Origin: Eunapius fragilis | Lineage: Eukaryota; Porifera; Demospongiae; Spongillida; Spongillidae | Direction: 5' to 3' | Assembly (NCBI GenBank): GCA_963681505.1 | Contig: OY811975.1 | Coordinates: 8,608,635-8,672,634 of the forward strand | Length of the DNA: 64,000 nucleotides | Shown here: positions 10,785 to 22,310 of the stretch, piece by piece | How positions within the stretch are numbered: position 1 is the first letter of the stretch | Layout: every line of letters begins with the position of its first letter | The notes under the pieces: model-generated | The model's database searches: none | What the model saw: only the letters and a program-made list of their open reading frames with translations | Told to the model about the DNA's origin: nothing | Position numbers and translations under genes: made by a program

Positions 10785-12400
10785 AATTCATTCTGGCAAG
10801 TATGAAAGCCCAGCTCCACCATCAATCTCCATCCTTCTCCTCCATTTCACTCCACTGCCATGAGTGCACATATTTGGTGCATGTAGGACAGCAAAGAGCA
10901 TCCTTGCAAGCACATAACCCAGCAATTCACAGTTTGACTTGTGCCAAATTGCAGCTATTTTTTCAGCCAAATGACACATAAATGTCTTTGCCTCAAGACC
11001 CTTTCCCCATCAGCTGTCACAACAAATGGTGTAAAAAAGCATTCATCATATCAGCAGTTTGTGAGCATTTTTGTTTCTTAGTGTGCTCAATTGAGGAAAA
11101 AAACTGCACCCACATCACGATGCAAGTAGGAATTAGCTTCTGAATCCACTACTCGAACATTAAAAAAAAAATCTTAAGGCTGCCATACACCATGAACAGA
11201 AAGATCAGCAACTAAAGCAGGAACATTTTTTTGGTCATTTTGTTCTCTTATCACAGGTTCTCTCACAGCCTCTTTATAGGCAATTGAAGCCAGGTCACCA
11301 AGGGCATCCCTACTCTCATTATGTCTTTGAATGATCTTTTCACAATCAAGGGCATGTGCAGTGCTGAACTGACTACCACAACCATAACACAAAGCTGGCA
11401 ATCATAGTAATGGTGATGGTATGCCAGTAAGACCCAGTGCCCCAACAGCCGTCACAACAAATGGTGTAAAAGATGTATTAATCATGTCAGCAGCTTGTGA
11501 GTATTTTTTTTCTTAGTGTGCTCAATCAAGGAAAGAACTGCACCCACATCATGATGCAAGTTAGAATTAGCTTCTGAAACCACTACTCGAACATCAAAAA
11601 ATGTAGTAGCTTGAGGCTGCCATACACCGTGAACAGAAAGATCAGCACATAAAGCAGGAACATTTTCTTGGTCATTTAATTGGTTCTCTTATGACAGGTT
11701 CTCTCACAACCTCTTTGTAGGCAATTGAAGCCAGGTCACCAAAGGCATCCCTAATCTAATTGTGTCTTTGAATGACTATACCACCCTTTCTACAATCAAG
11801 GGCATGTCCAGTGCTGAATTGACTATCACAACCATCACACACAGCTGGCAATTGTAGTAATGTTCAATGATATCTCAGTGTCAGTGAGTATGCCAATGGT
11901 ATTACAGTCAACCATGCTGAGGTCTTTCCATCAATTCCTCCTTGTACAGCTATTTTCTTGTGTCGTCAAAGGTTGGTAAAACTGACTTCAGAAGGTTCTG
12001 GTATTGAATTTCAACTTCTTGATTTAATTCCCAGTGTAGCTTCAAAAGATAGTCTATGTGATTAAATACTGAGAGGACTGAATTACTCTTGATTGCATCA
12101 ACTATATGGGCTATACATTTTCTTGAATTTGCGAAGGAAGATACTGCTGTTGATAGGGGATCACGAATTCCCAGTCCACCATGACGGGCAGGAAGTGAAA
12201 ACAGTTTCAAAATGTTGTTCAATGCATTGCACAGGATTTCAAAGCAGGATTCACGATTTAGTACCATGTGCTAAGCTGTTAAGTGGTGTTAGAGAAGCAT
12301 ATACGTATATTTGGCCATGTGTAGTTTCGAATATAGTGTCTGGTGTTGGCAATCTAGGCATCTGTACAAGTGTGCATTGCTGCTGTACCTCGCCCCCGCC
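10785..12400 (-). pseudogene. Degenerate reverse-transcriptase ORF (RLE-type LINE) with an internal duplication
   Basis: In reading order on the minus strand: LFSLPARHGGLGIRDPLST (about 12200) from the post-RT linker; CDGCDSQFSTGHALDC (zinc cluster); DLSVHGVWQP followed by NVRVVDSEANS (endonuclease-like region); and near the end LAEKIAAIWHKS ... GYVLARMLFAVLHA, the usual C-terminus of this family in cnidarian and sponge genomes. The zinc-to-endonuclease segment occurs twice (about 11011-11445 and 11446-11870, period about 435 bp). Copy two has stops and frameshifts. No palm domain is visible. It is a dead element. Confidence 0.75.
11011..11870 (-). repeat. ~435-bp tandem duplication inside the retrotransposon relic
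   Basis: Two adjacent copies share, in order, GTCACAACAAATGGTGTAAAA, TCTGAAACCACTACTCGAACAT, CATGAACAGAAAGATCAGC and AATTGAAGCCAGGTCACCA with small differences. The two have diverged independently, so the duplication is not recent. Confidence 0.85.
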
Positions 12401-12421
12401 CCCCCCCCCCCCCCCCCCCCC
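12399..12421. repeat. Poly-C tract
   Basis: A run of about 23 C, just beyond the 5' side of the minus-strand retrotransposon relic. It is one of about ten such tracts in the window. Confidence 0.95.
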
Positions 12422-12930
12422 TCCCACCCTTTTGTATTGGCACTCAAAGCAAGGCTGGGATAAGGATTTCCGGAACGAGACATTCAGAATGCCATCATTC
12501 AACTTTCAAGACAATATGTCATGTGTTGGGCTGAGCGGTGATAGTTAGTGGTTTTTAGAAGTGGATTTCCCCTGATAGAGGGTTTGCCACTGGGATTTTT
12601 CCTAGGAGAGATGTGGACTCATCTCTTTTTTTGGTCCCATCAGACCGTACCAGTTGTCAGGAACTTCATCAGGCTGTTTCCACTAGTTGTATTGGATGTA
12701 TGCTGTAATTGTGCTATGGCTGGTGTGTAGTGTGTTGAGTTGATGACAGTGGTGTGCACATCAGATGATGCAACCAAATATGTGGTGCCATTGGCCAAGA
12801 GGGTCCGTGTATACAGGCTCGCATGGGGGACGTGTCTACATGGGAAGAGGGGAGGGGCCAAAGAGGGATGCATTAATAAGATATATGATATAACCGAAGA
12901 GGCAATGGTGCTGCCATGCATGCATATGCA

Positions 12931-13192
12931 TGCACTGTGAGTGCGTGTGTATGTGTGTTATGTGTGTGCATTTGTGTGTGTGAGAGTGCATGTGTATGTG
13001 TGTGCATGTGTGTGTGAGTGCGTGTGTATGTGTGTGCATTTGTGTGTGTGAGTGCGTGTGTATGTGCGTGTATGTGTGTGCATGTGTGTGTGAGTGTGTG
13101 TATGTGTGTGTATGCGTGTGTATGTGTGTGTGCATGTGAGTGCGTGTGTATGTGTGTATGTGTGTATGTGTGTGTGCATGTGTGTGTGTGGG
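12931..13192. repeat. (GT)n-rich microsatellite
   Basis: About 260 bp of GT with TATG, GCATG and GAGTG interruptions. The His/Thr-rich frames on the minus strand are repeat translations. It abuts the left end of a gypsy element. Confidence 0.95.
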
Positions 13193-13198
13193 CATAAA

Positions 13199-13575
13199 GT
13201 GTTAGATGATTACAGTTATGATTAAGTGGTTAAAGCCGTATTTATTGAAATTATAACTATTAATACCCGTACGCTTACGCCATTTTTCGGTTATACTTGT
13301 CTGCGCATGCGCATTACATTTGAAATAGAAGGGAATAGGCACTAGACGTAAGAAAAAGTTGTGGTAGAGTCTCTCATTGAATGTTACCTGATACATGAAT
13401 GTGCGAGTACTAGTGTCGCCCATCTCTTTAAACTATTGTGATGTAGTGGATATATCTATTAGGGTGGGGCTATGCGCATGCGTGTTCTATCATTTGTATT
13501 AATTCATTGTGTGTGGATGGTTTTTGTGTAATTCTGGAGAATACCTCAACAGTAGGTTGCCCGCGAACTCTATAG
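13199..13575 (+). repeat. Putative 5' LTR of a Ty3/gypsy element
   Basis: The segment begins TGTTAGATGATTACAG directly after the GT microsatellite and ends just before GTGGCGGCGAGGGTGGGAT (about 13575-13593), which looks like a gypsy primer-binding site with its TGG start. About 15-30 bp later the gag-like frame begins. Length (~375 bp) is ordinary for an LTR. The matching 3' LTR is not in the window, so the boundaries are inferred. Confidence 0.5.
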
Positions 13576-13606
13576 TGGCGGCGAGGGTGGGATATTATGA
13601 GAAGAC

Positions 13607-14330
13607 ATGGCGACGGCCATGGGAAAGATGGGAGAATTGGACGAAGCAACTGAAGATTGGTGCAGCTACACCGAAAGTTTAATTTAGAGCACTACTTTAA
13701 GGCGAATAAAGTAGGGGACGAAGAAAAGAAAGATGCATTTTTTTCGTGCATTGGGAAAGAGACTTTGGGTTACTTTGCGTCTTAGTAGCACCAGCTAAAC
13801 CAAAAGACATAACTTATGAGGCAACGGTCGAGACCCTATAAACGAAACACCTAGCCCCGAAATCGATAGTAATAGCGGAAAGGTTTAGGTTTAACAAAAG
13901 GGACCAGAAGGAAGGGGAAGGAATCAGAGTGTATGTAGCCAGCCTTCAAAAGTTAGCCAAGCATTGTGCTTGTGGTGACAGTTTATCAGACTTGTTATGT
14001 GACAGATTAGTATGCGGAATCAGGGACGACGGCGTACAAAAGCGTCTGTAAAAAAAGGCCGACCTCACCTTTGCGAAGACTTTAGAAATTGCGGAGGTAG
14101 CAGAGAGAGCAAAAGAGAGGCTGCTGAATTACATGAAGGAATATCGGAAGTACATGTACATAAGATTCCTGCGCACAACCCAAAACGTTCCTTTGACCGA
14201 GTACCAATAGCTGCTATAATTGCAGAGGCAACAGGCATGGGCCAGATAGGTGTTACTTTAAAAAGGAGTTGTGCAGATGCTGCAACAAAAGGGGACATAT
14301 AGAAAAGGTTTTTAAATCAAAGCTAGCAAA
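13607..14330 (+). pseudogene. gag: Ty3/gypsy gag, frame-broken
   Basis: Starts MATAMGKMGELDEATEDW, with capsid-like blocks such as ERFRFNKRDQKEGEGIRVYV and LQKLAKHCACGDSLSDLL. At 14212-14253 an intact CCHC zinc knuckle reads CYNCRGNRHGPDRC. The second knuckle, CRCCNKRGHIEKV, has Phe where the last Cys belongs. At least three stops or frameshifts interrupt it. Gag would package the element RNA; this copy cannot. Confidence 0.75.
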
Positions 14331-14479
14331 ATAAAAGAAATTGCAAAGGAGGAGGAGGAAGATCAGGAAAGGAGAGAAGAAAATCAAGTGAAATGGGTCA
14401 AGTCAACACAATAGGGAAGAAATGGAGTGCTAAAAAACCCATGTGCATAGATATCATAGTGTAAGGGAAAATAGTAAAG

Positions 14480-14780
14480 ATGGACCTAGATACCGGTGCA
14501 GCAGTGTCCTTAATACCCCTCAACGCTTACCAACAGAGGTTTTCACATATTCCCATGAAGAAGACAAAAGCACGGTTAAGGACATATACAGGGGAGCAAA
14601 TAAGTCTCAAGAGGAAGTTGCAAGTCAGAGTGAAGAAGGAATGCAAAGAGTGGACATTAGCCCTATTGGTAGTGGAAGGACAGGGACCACCTTTGATAGA
14701 GCAGAATTGGTTAGAAAGTATCCCACTGAATTGGGGAATGATGAAAATGGTACAATGCAAAGAACGGAATCAATGTAAAG
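14480..14780 (+). pseudogene. Ty3/gypsy aspartic protease region
   Basis: The frame begins MDLDTGAAVSLIPLNAY: the DTGA active-site motif of a retroviral-type aspartic protease followed by the usual hydrophobic stretch. Later blocks include LALLVVEGQGPPLIEQNWL, typical of the second half of gypsy proteases. It lies between gag and RT as in a normal pol. Confidence 0.75.
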
Positions 14781-14897
14781 AAGGGAATCAGAGAGCTGGA
14801 AGGCTGAAATTACTGATGGAAAGTACCCAAACCTGCAAAGAGAAGAATTAGAAGTTTTAAAGGGTACAAAATTAAGCCAAACTGAACATAAGGGAAG

Positions 14898-15836
14898 GAT
14901 GTACACCAGTCTTCCTCAAGGCTAGACCAGTTCCTTACTCCCTAAGAAGGAAAGTGGAAGCTGAATTAGAACGGCTACAGAAAGCTGGGATAATAACCCC
15001 CATGGAGTGGAGTGAGTGGGCTACCCCAATCGTGGTAGTCCCAAAACCAGATGGAGCAATCAGGCTGTGTGGGGACTATAAAACAACAGTGAACCCTGCT
15101 CTAAAAATCGAAAAATACCCCCTTCCTAAGATCGAAGACATCTTCGCTAGTTTGGGAGGCAGTACGGTGTTTAGTAAAATTGACTTAAAACAAGCCTACT
15201 CCCAGATGGAGCTCGATGATGAGGCAAAGAAACTTTTGACCATCAATACTCAGAAAGGCTTATACCAGTATAACAGGTTAGCTTTTGGGATAGCATCTGC
15301 ACCCGCGATGTGGCAAGGGACTATGGATCAGATCCTACAAGGGAATGAAGGGATACCGAAGTCCCAATGTTTGTTGGATGACATAGTAGTTGCAGGGAGA
15401 GATGAAGATGAACATTTCAACATACTTAATCAAGTGTTGGAACGTCTGGATAAAAACAATCTCACCATAAACTCAAAGCCTTTTTCCAGGAAAGTATATC
15501 ACTTTTTGTGGTCATCAGATTGACAAGGAAGGCTTACATACGACAGTCGACAAGATCCAAGCAGTGAGAGAAGCACCAAGGCCATGCAAAGTTATGGAAT
15601 TATAGTCCTTTTTAGGGCTTGTGACCTATTATGATCAGTTTCTCCCAAACTTGTCAACCAGGCTGACGCCCTTATATGCGCTGCTAGAGAAACACACCAC
15701 ATGAAAGTGGTCTACAAAACGCCAAGAGGCGTTTGGAGATGTGAAAGCATTGATCACATCAGAACAAGTATTGACACACTTCAACCTGGAATTACCCCTC
15801 ATATTGGCATGTGATGCAAGCCCCTATGGAATGGGG
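14898..15836 (+). pseudogene. pol: Ty3/gypsy reverse transcriptase and start of RNase H, truncated
   Basis: The RT core is open from 14954 to 15523: WATPIVVVPKPDG, RLCGDYKTTVN, FSKIDLKQAYSQ, FGIASAPAMWQ and LLDDIVVAG (the catalytic box, with YxDD replaced by LLDD). After a frameshift the thumb reads SFLGLVTYYDQFLPNLSTRL, and RNase H begins with LILACDASPYGMGV (first catalytic Asp) before coherence is lost at about 15836. RNase H remainder, integrase and 3' LTR are missing here. It belongs with 13199-14780 as one truncated element. Confidence 0.85.
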
Positions 15837-16070
15837 GTGTGCTGTCGGTTTCTGGCCCGATACGGAAATTGGTATGATCGCGTATCGGGGCGCCCGGAAT
15901 ATATAGTACATTAGTAGAGTTAATGCGTATGGGTATCAATAGGCTGCGCAAACGTGCAGCTATTATTATAAAATTATAAAATGCGGCCCGAAACGTATAA
16001 TGGAAGGGGGGGGGGGGGGGGGGGGGGGGGCACGTGCCCCGAGTGCACCCCCCCCCCCCCCCCCCAAATG
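15837..16070. mobile_element. Short insertion with facing G and C runs
   Basis: Sequence starting GTGCTGTCGGTTTCTGGCCCGATAC interrupts RNase H. A similar start, GGTGCTGTCTGCTTCTGGCCCGATAC, occurs at about 56450 beside another G run. Inside are 25 G (16006-16030), CACGTGCCCCGAGTGCA, and 18 C (16048-16065), which can pair as a GC hairpin. The right boundary is uncertain. Probably a small non-autonomous repeat. Confidence 0.5.
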
Positions 16071-16454
16071 ATGTTATCTTTTCCCAAAGTATACCGCCTA
16101 GAACATTGTACACTATTGGCATGCAATTGAAGGATAAACATTTTACTGTGTGAAAATGCATTTTACAATGTTCAAAACTGCGAAATATAAATGTAGCATA
16201 ATTATTTACTTTTGTATTGTAACTTGAACTAGAGCAAATAGACTGGTGCATTTTGCCATATCAGTACCTCCTCACCAAGTTGACTGAATTTTGACCACAG
16301 AACTCCAATTAACTAACAAATTGATCAAATTGCACTGATGTTGATGTTTATATGGGTAGAGGGCATTCAAATATGTATTGCAAATATGTATTGCAATCAT
16401 TGTTTTATGGGTTAGTTAGTATGGCTAGTTGCATTTGCTAACATAATTTTTTAG

Positions 16455-18023
16455 ACCAACAGAAAAACCATTCTGTCATCTCCTTGCAATTGGAGTAATA
16501 TCCTATCCTACTTGGGTATGCATGATTACAATTACGACGAGAAATCATTTCATACAGTGTGCAAGGTGAAGGATTATTCGATGAATGACATACTGCTGCA
16601 TTCAGGTACTCACGATCGTCAGGTCCATGTACAATTACAAGCAGGCCATGGAAATACACTGATGGCACTCATTAACAATATTATTTGTAAAATTGGATTA
16701 CAAGGCATATTGGCTGCTCTGCATACAGGAAATAATGCAACTGTCCATAGATTTCTGCCAAAATTGCCTGCTATTTGTGATTTAGTCGAAAAAATGCAAC
16801 CAGATGTTGCTGTCTTTTACAAAGGTACTGAGAAGGGGAACATAGTTCTAAAAAACATTGTTTTATTTGCTGAAGAGCAATCAGGCCATGATTTTAAAAA
16901 AGCATGCTTAAAATCAAGCTTGTATACGTGCTCTCTAACGTGTTCTTGGGCTCATAATGACAAAAACCGCATTGGAAGATGCATTGTGTTTCCATCTGCT
17001 ACTCATCCCAACGAAAAATCTTGTGTTGCATTGATCACGTGTCATTGGGATTATGGGAAATTGTACTTTGTTTACAAAGCTGAAAGAATACAATTGAATA
17101 ATTTTGTACAACGTATCACAGAACTTCTTCTGGAGCACTACACAGAACAGATGGAATCTTTGTCCAACTGAAACATATTTATAAACTAGATTTGGAAATA
17201 ATAAATGCTATGGAGTGCTTTTCAGGTTATCAGTTCTTGGATCAGTTTTGCAGTGCAGAGTCAATTGTGTTAAAAGTGAGAGTTGTTTCTACAGGTGAAA
17301 TATGCGTGATGAAGTGTGTTGAAATGAAGACAGCCAAACAGTTGATTGATTGGAAGAATTCATTTAGTGATCTTGATTGTCTCCTTCATATCAAAGAGAA
17401 GGAGAAATGTTGATAGATCCCAGTTGGGAAATACTCAAATATGAACTGTGTTTTCCACCTTTGTCTCTATATGATCTTCAAATGCCTTAAGGATTTTGTT
17501 ATGAATCTTCATGTAGTTATTGAGAAAATTAAGAGCCGTCATTTTGAACATGGTGACCTGCGTCTTGAAAACATATGTTTTTGCAAACGTCATGACAAGT
17601 TTGAAATTGTTCTCATTGATCTGGGTTGTTTGTCAAAAACCTGTTACAGAGTGCGGGCATTTGGTATGCATTCAGAATCTAGCTGTCTGTACAGCAATCT
17701 AGAAGTTCAATGTTTAGACTACCTTCAACTGGGATACATGATTCTTTGGATTTATTATGTTTGCAAGAAACCAAACCATTTGAAATCAAGCACTCACTGT
17801 CATAAAATGCATGAATTGACCGATTCTGATATTCCTTACAAATGGAGGGACCCGTTTGTGCATTCCTTAATAGAACAAGGTAATTTAATAGCGTTGTGTA
17901 ATTCAATTTCATATGATTTGATCTGCTGTAGAAACTTATCAAAACATTGATTCCAGTGAGCTTCTCGTGGATAACACCTGTATTGGCACTGAAATCCTCC
18001 AAGCAGTACTTTCATCTCGTTAA
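16455..18023 (+). CDS. Protein-kinase-like gene with frame breaks
   Basis: The first visible exon starts after a good acceptor (CTAAC branch-like site, then TTTTTTAG at 16447-16454) and runs to about 17111-17168 with a 200-residue unrecognised N-terminal region ending in a FPSATHPNEKSCVALITCHW block. A kinase-like part follows: GEICVMKCVEMK (candidate ATP-binding Lys), HGDLRLENICF (catalytic loop, HxDxxxxN) at about 17556-17588, and VLIDLG in the DFG position. The last intron is clear (17880-17931, 52 nt, phase 1), and the final exon 17932-18023 ends TAA. Frame changes near 17110-17225, 17405 and 17485 have no good intron explanation except possibly the first (donor near 17111, acceptor TTTTCAG at 17225). 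The others are one-base shifts: decay, or base-calling error. An upstream exon is missing. This resembles the divergent FunK1/Crinkler-like kinases; specificity unknown. Confidence 0.6.
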
Positions 18024-18864
18024 TTGTTATTGTACTCTAAGCAATACATACATGTGTAATTTTTGTTTGGACCTTGACTCCTATCATTGCTGGTAGGTTT
18101 TTTCCAGGGTTTTTTTTTTTGTTTTTGTTTTGTTTGGATGGCGACCCTTCAATTTGCGAGCAGCAGAGTGGAGCAGCTGTTGCTAAGCATAGAGTGACTA
18201 TGAGTGCAGAGAAAAGTGACCACGAGTGCAGAGAAGGGTGATTAAATGTGTACCTTCTTAAGACTGTCAAAGTCTAGCTGCGACTCTGGAGAACGTCTTG
18301 ATGAATTTGGAATACTTACTATCACTGAAAATCTCTCTGGTTTATTTGCATTGTCCTGAAAGACTGGCCTTTAATACAAATGCACACATCAGACATGCAC
18401 ATAACAGACTACTCACAAACCCAACCGACTTTTCATCAAGGTCACACCTAAATAGGTCCGTCTCAACACGTTGATCTATGACAAAATGAGCAGTGAAAAA
18501 AACTGCAAGAGAGCTGCTATGTTAACTGACCCTTCAAATTCAATTCATGGATTGAAGCACACTTCTGAAGGGAAACATTGTTGCCAGATATTAACCTTTA
18601 ATCTCCTGGCAGTGGTCCTAGATCTAGGACAACCATATTACAGCTTTGAAATTTATTGAAATAAGCATTGTATTTTCGAACTTAATATTTTATTATGGTC
18701 TCCAATCATAGTTGAATAAATATTAGTTAAGAAAAAAGTTCTTTAACAATTCATCTATTTTCTAATATTACTTATATTTTATAATATTACTGCAGCAAAA
18801 TGAGCTTATTGTAAAAAATTGGTGGAGAAAGTGAATTGGTTTCTTTTTTTACTTGTAACTTCAG
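18024..18864. other. No gene recognised
   Basis: AT-rich; could be intron if the exon at 18865 belongs to the kinase-like gene or to another gene. Confidence 0.35.
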
Positions 18865-19013
18865 ATCCATATGTGCTCTATTTCAGGGGAACACATTTTT
18901 ACATTAGTATAACACTTCCCTATAACCGTATTCATGATTTATGCATACCTTATGTTCCAATCGATATGTGTGATGAGATAAACGAATTAGGTTTGAGTGA
19001 CATCTATAAATGA
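18865..19013 (+). CDS. Candidate terminal exon, unrecognised protein
   Basis: After a strong acceptor (TTTTTTTACTTGTAACTTCAG) the frame reads DPYVLYFRGTHFYISITL, then PYNRIHDLCIPYVPIDMCDE, ending DIYK and a TGA. The composition is protein-like and the exon is about 49 residues. The gene it belongs to is not clear: the kinase-like gene ends with its own stop at 18023, but an alternative 3' end is possible. Confidence 0.4.
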
Positions 19014-19369
19014 TACCATTTACATGACGAGCAAAATTAGCATTCAGGAGAAGAAATTTTTATAAATAACCTAGCCATTCCTAATCTTTTATGGACTGCT
19101 AGTTATTGCTTTTTAATTTAATTAACCAATAATTTCTCGTGATTTTAATGAACAAATTTAATGAATTATTTATGTGGTTATTTATAAAGTGTTGAACATG
19201 CACTTTAATAACTTTTATAACATCAATCATCAATAGTACCAAACATGTTTTGTAAACAACAATGGATTTAACCCTTCTCATCACAGAAAATTGCAAAAAT
19301 AGATCTCTCACCAATACCGGCAACACAATGATTTATGAATAGAATGCATTTTGTGTTTACATGTTAGTT

Positions 19370-20690
19370 CAAATGCCCATGAACCGAAAGCCATGAATTT
19401 TCAGAGCCTCCAGTGTTTTGACAGAGGAAAAGGCACTATCGGCATGAACAACACGCAAGGACCCAAAGTAAGTAGTGCTTTGTTAATCGTCAGGTGATAG
19501 CAGTCCCTTCTTCATACTCCGCATAAAAGTTGGCAGCCTGACGATCTTTGCCATCCATAATGTCTAACTTCAACATGATGCCAGTGGTCCCACAGCAAAG
19601 TGACTTCATCTCAGCACCTACTCCTTCTGGCTTCTGTGGGATCTTGGTCTTGTATGGCATTCCGTCATGCCTGTATTTTCCATCAGAACCATTCCATGCT
19701 GACATGCATTCGTCAACTGTGAGATGATGGCCGGGAGTAACATTGTTGTAGCGAGTAGCATTGAAATCTTCTAAAAATGGACGGATTGCATTGGGTACCA
19801 GGGATCCTTCTGAAGCTCTAGTGTTGACTTGAGTGGAGCAAAATTCAAGGCACTGGTATATCCTGAAAGCGATAACGTGACATACCAAACCGATTGCCAT
19901 AATCAGCTGGACTAAAAACAGTTCCTTCGTCATAAAAATGTTGCCAATACACAGTGATAGTTTTGGTTCTACAGCCATAGCTACATGTGCGCGCAATCCC
20001 AGCCACTTGATCAATTCACCTTTGGAAGCATGTTGCTTGCCCTTTGTATCCATACATTCATTGATAAGCCTCAATGTAACATGTTGGCATGCCTATCATG
20101 GATACATCATGTAGAAGTAATCAACAATCCTTTTAGGCGTAAAAGTGGCCAGTGAAGGTATGGTTGATGTTGTCTTTCACTTTGAGCAGGATCGATTGGA
20201 ATTCCGTCCTCCTTGATTACCCATTGTACTCCATGAGAACAGTACAGAGGATCAGAAAAACCACTTCCCCCTACGTGTTCTGCAGCACTAGGTGGTCATT
20301 TTCCAATTCTTCCCTAAATTAAGGAAGTAATTTTATTGGACCCGCCCCCTAGTTACAAACCTGTTCTCTTCGATCGCTTGTATCGTCGGCTCCTCGTCAC
20401 TGCTGAGGGCACTTTTACTTTCCACATGACTACGAGAGGTCTCAGAACTACCTTCTTCAGCATCCTCATCGAGATCGCAGTTCTTCCGCTTTTTGTACGG
20501 CCGTCATCCTTCAACTAAACTTTTATCAATACCCCGAACTGTTTCATCCGTGGTTGTGCCGTCCGACCACTTCACCCGAATCCGACACTTGTGACCTGCT
20601 TCTATGACCTGTACAACACTCTCAGAACGATTCTGATTCTTTTTTTTCTTTCCTACCACAGCATCACCGACGACGAAGTTCTTCCCCATT
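19370..20690 (-). pseudogene. piggyBac-type transposase, decayed
   Basis: From the 5' end on the minus strand: a small basic N-terminal module (20689-20504) containing RIRVKWSDGTTTDETVRGID, probably a chromo/Tudor-like fold; an acidic Ser-rich linker; WVIKEDGIPIDPAQSE; and then the long open block 20074-19490. This holds PGHHLTVDECMSAWNGSDGK (first catalytic Asp region of DDE_Tnp_1_7), KPEGVGAEMKSLC and VHADSAFSSVKTLEALK (second Asp region, about 19440-19400). Stops and frameshifts between blocks show it is dead. Terminal TTAA sites and TIRs were not located. Confidence 0.8.
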
Positions 20691-20929
20691 TTCGCCGTGT
20701 TGCGTGCAAATTTGTTTTGCCTATCGTGACGTCACAGTCGCCGTCTTGACAGAGCCTACAATATATAAAACGGTAGCCATCTTGAAAGAGAACTACGGCA
20801 ATAAGCGGGTTACCATGATTAGGTACTTGACAAAAAAAAATTCAAACTTACGTTCACGCGAAACTACATGAACCAGTGTAAAGAGCATACTTAGTGGTTT
20901 TCAAAACTGCTTTTGTATTTTCTGTAGCT

Positions 20930-22310
20930 TTATTCTAACTGGAGTAATGGACCGTTAAGTACCGAAATAAGAATGTTTAGCGACCAATGCGGTAAAATTA
21001 GAAAAACTGTGATCGCTATAACGCCGATCTTCAAATCATCATATCTTGATAGTCTTTTAACATCTTCATTCGAAACTTTCAAATCAGAACATAACATTAC
21101 AGACTTATACACAGAATACATATTTGTAACATGAAAATAAATACTTATTGGAATTTCCGAACACTTTAATATCAATGTATATATATCACTAGGTCATGAT
21201 GCACAATATCAGCTAACACTTTATCTAAAGTCAAGGTATCGTCTTCACTTTCCTCTTCCAATTCATGAGCACTCCAATATGATATTATAACTTTTATACC
21301 TTTTTTTTTGACATTTAGCACTTTGCCACTGAACTCTTTGTCCTGTCCCGGTGAAATATTCCACATATGTGTAACACCCTTTCCATTTAGCCAATAAGGA
21401 TTTTCCAATACAGTGTTTACTACTTCTGCTATCCCAGCTTCAAGGTCAGGAAAAGTTTCATTTACACTACATTTATTTTAAGATTACGTTTCTAAAGTTC
21501 TTTTCAGTCTTTGACCTTGATGTTTTATCACGCTTCTGTTGCTTATGCATAAGCCTTGCATGTTCTATTTCTAACCTTAGATTATCATTAGCTTTCTGCT
21601 GCTGTCGAGCATACCTAGCTCTCCCTATTGCAAATGAAATCAGTTTTTCTTGACTATGTTTATCCTTTTCTTCTAACCACTGTAGAGTTCTGTTTCTTTT
21701 AGATTTGACTTTGCCATCAACAAAACCAATGGTTGCATTTCTCGCATGTCGTATTTGATGGTCAGTTAGAGCAAGGGTTTGCTCTGAATGCATGTTGTGT
21801 ATTGGAGCACTTTGACTTCTGGATAGCATTTCTTCAGTAGGGTTTGATAATGCACCAGTTAGATACGGCTGAAGCTGTCTTTGCAGAACATCAAGAACAC
21901 ATTGTAATGCCATAGTCATTAAGATGTTGAATTGCTCCTTTCCAAGAGGTGGAATCTCACTCTGCAAGCACTTCAGAGTTTCATCGTTCTCATTCAATTT
22001 CTCTGCAAACAAATCCTCAGATGTGGTTAAAAATAATTCCGGTGTATTTACAAGGTATTGCAATCTATTCTTTTGCACAACTTACAAATGGATATTTTTA
22101 ATGCCTCAATATTCTGACTCCAAGGAATGTTACACACGTTCAATATATGAGCTACTGAGGTAGCAGTTTGAGCATATTCACTTCTTCCAACTTTTGAGTG
22201 CAAATGCATAACCAGTCCTCTTCTTAGTGCTCTTTTAAGTGTCATATCTTCATTTTGATAGGTCTCAATCAGTTCTTCTAAGTCCTTGACCAATTTAACA
22301 GCCATCTGAA
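20930..22310 (-). CDS. Orphan family member A: coiled-coil protein with acidic C-terminal domain
   Basis: Three same-strand open blocks: 22305-22048 (after an acceptor TTCCTTTTCAG just before its first ATG), 22078-21473, and 21470-21172. The middle block has a long basic helix-rich stretch (LISFAIGRARYARQQQKAND ... LMHKQQKRDKTSRSKTEKN), likely a coiled coil. The last block has KVIISYWSAHELEEESEDD followed by LADIVHHDLVI. This last domain aligns by eye with LTITYWTIDESEEEGIDN ... LVDYLNGDLVF in the gene at 46507-47606, so the two are paralogues. Block joins shift frame without a clean intron, so it may be decayed or have unrecognised introns. No known family recognised. Confidence 0.55.

Noticed and set aside
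12836-13195. 119-codon His/Thr ORF on the minus strand
   Set aside because: Lies almost wholly in the (GT)n tract.
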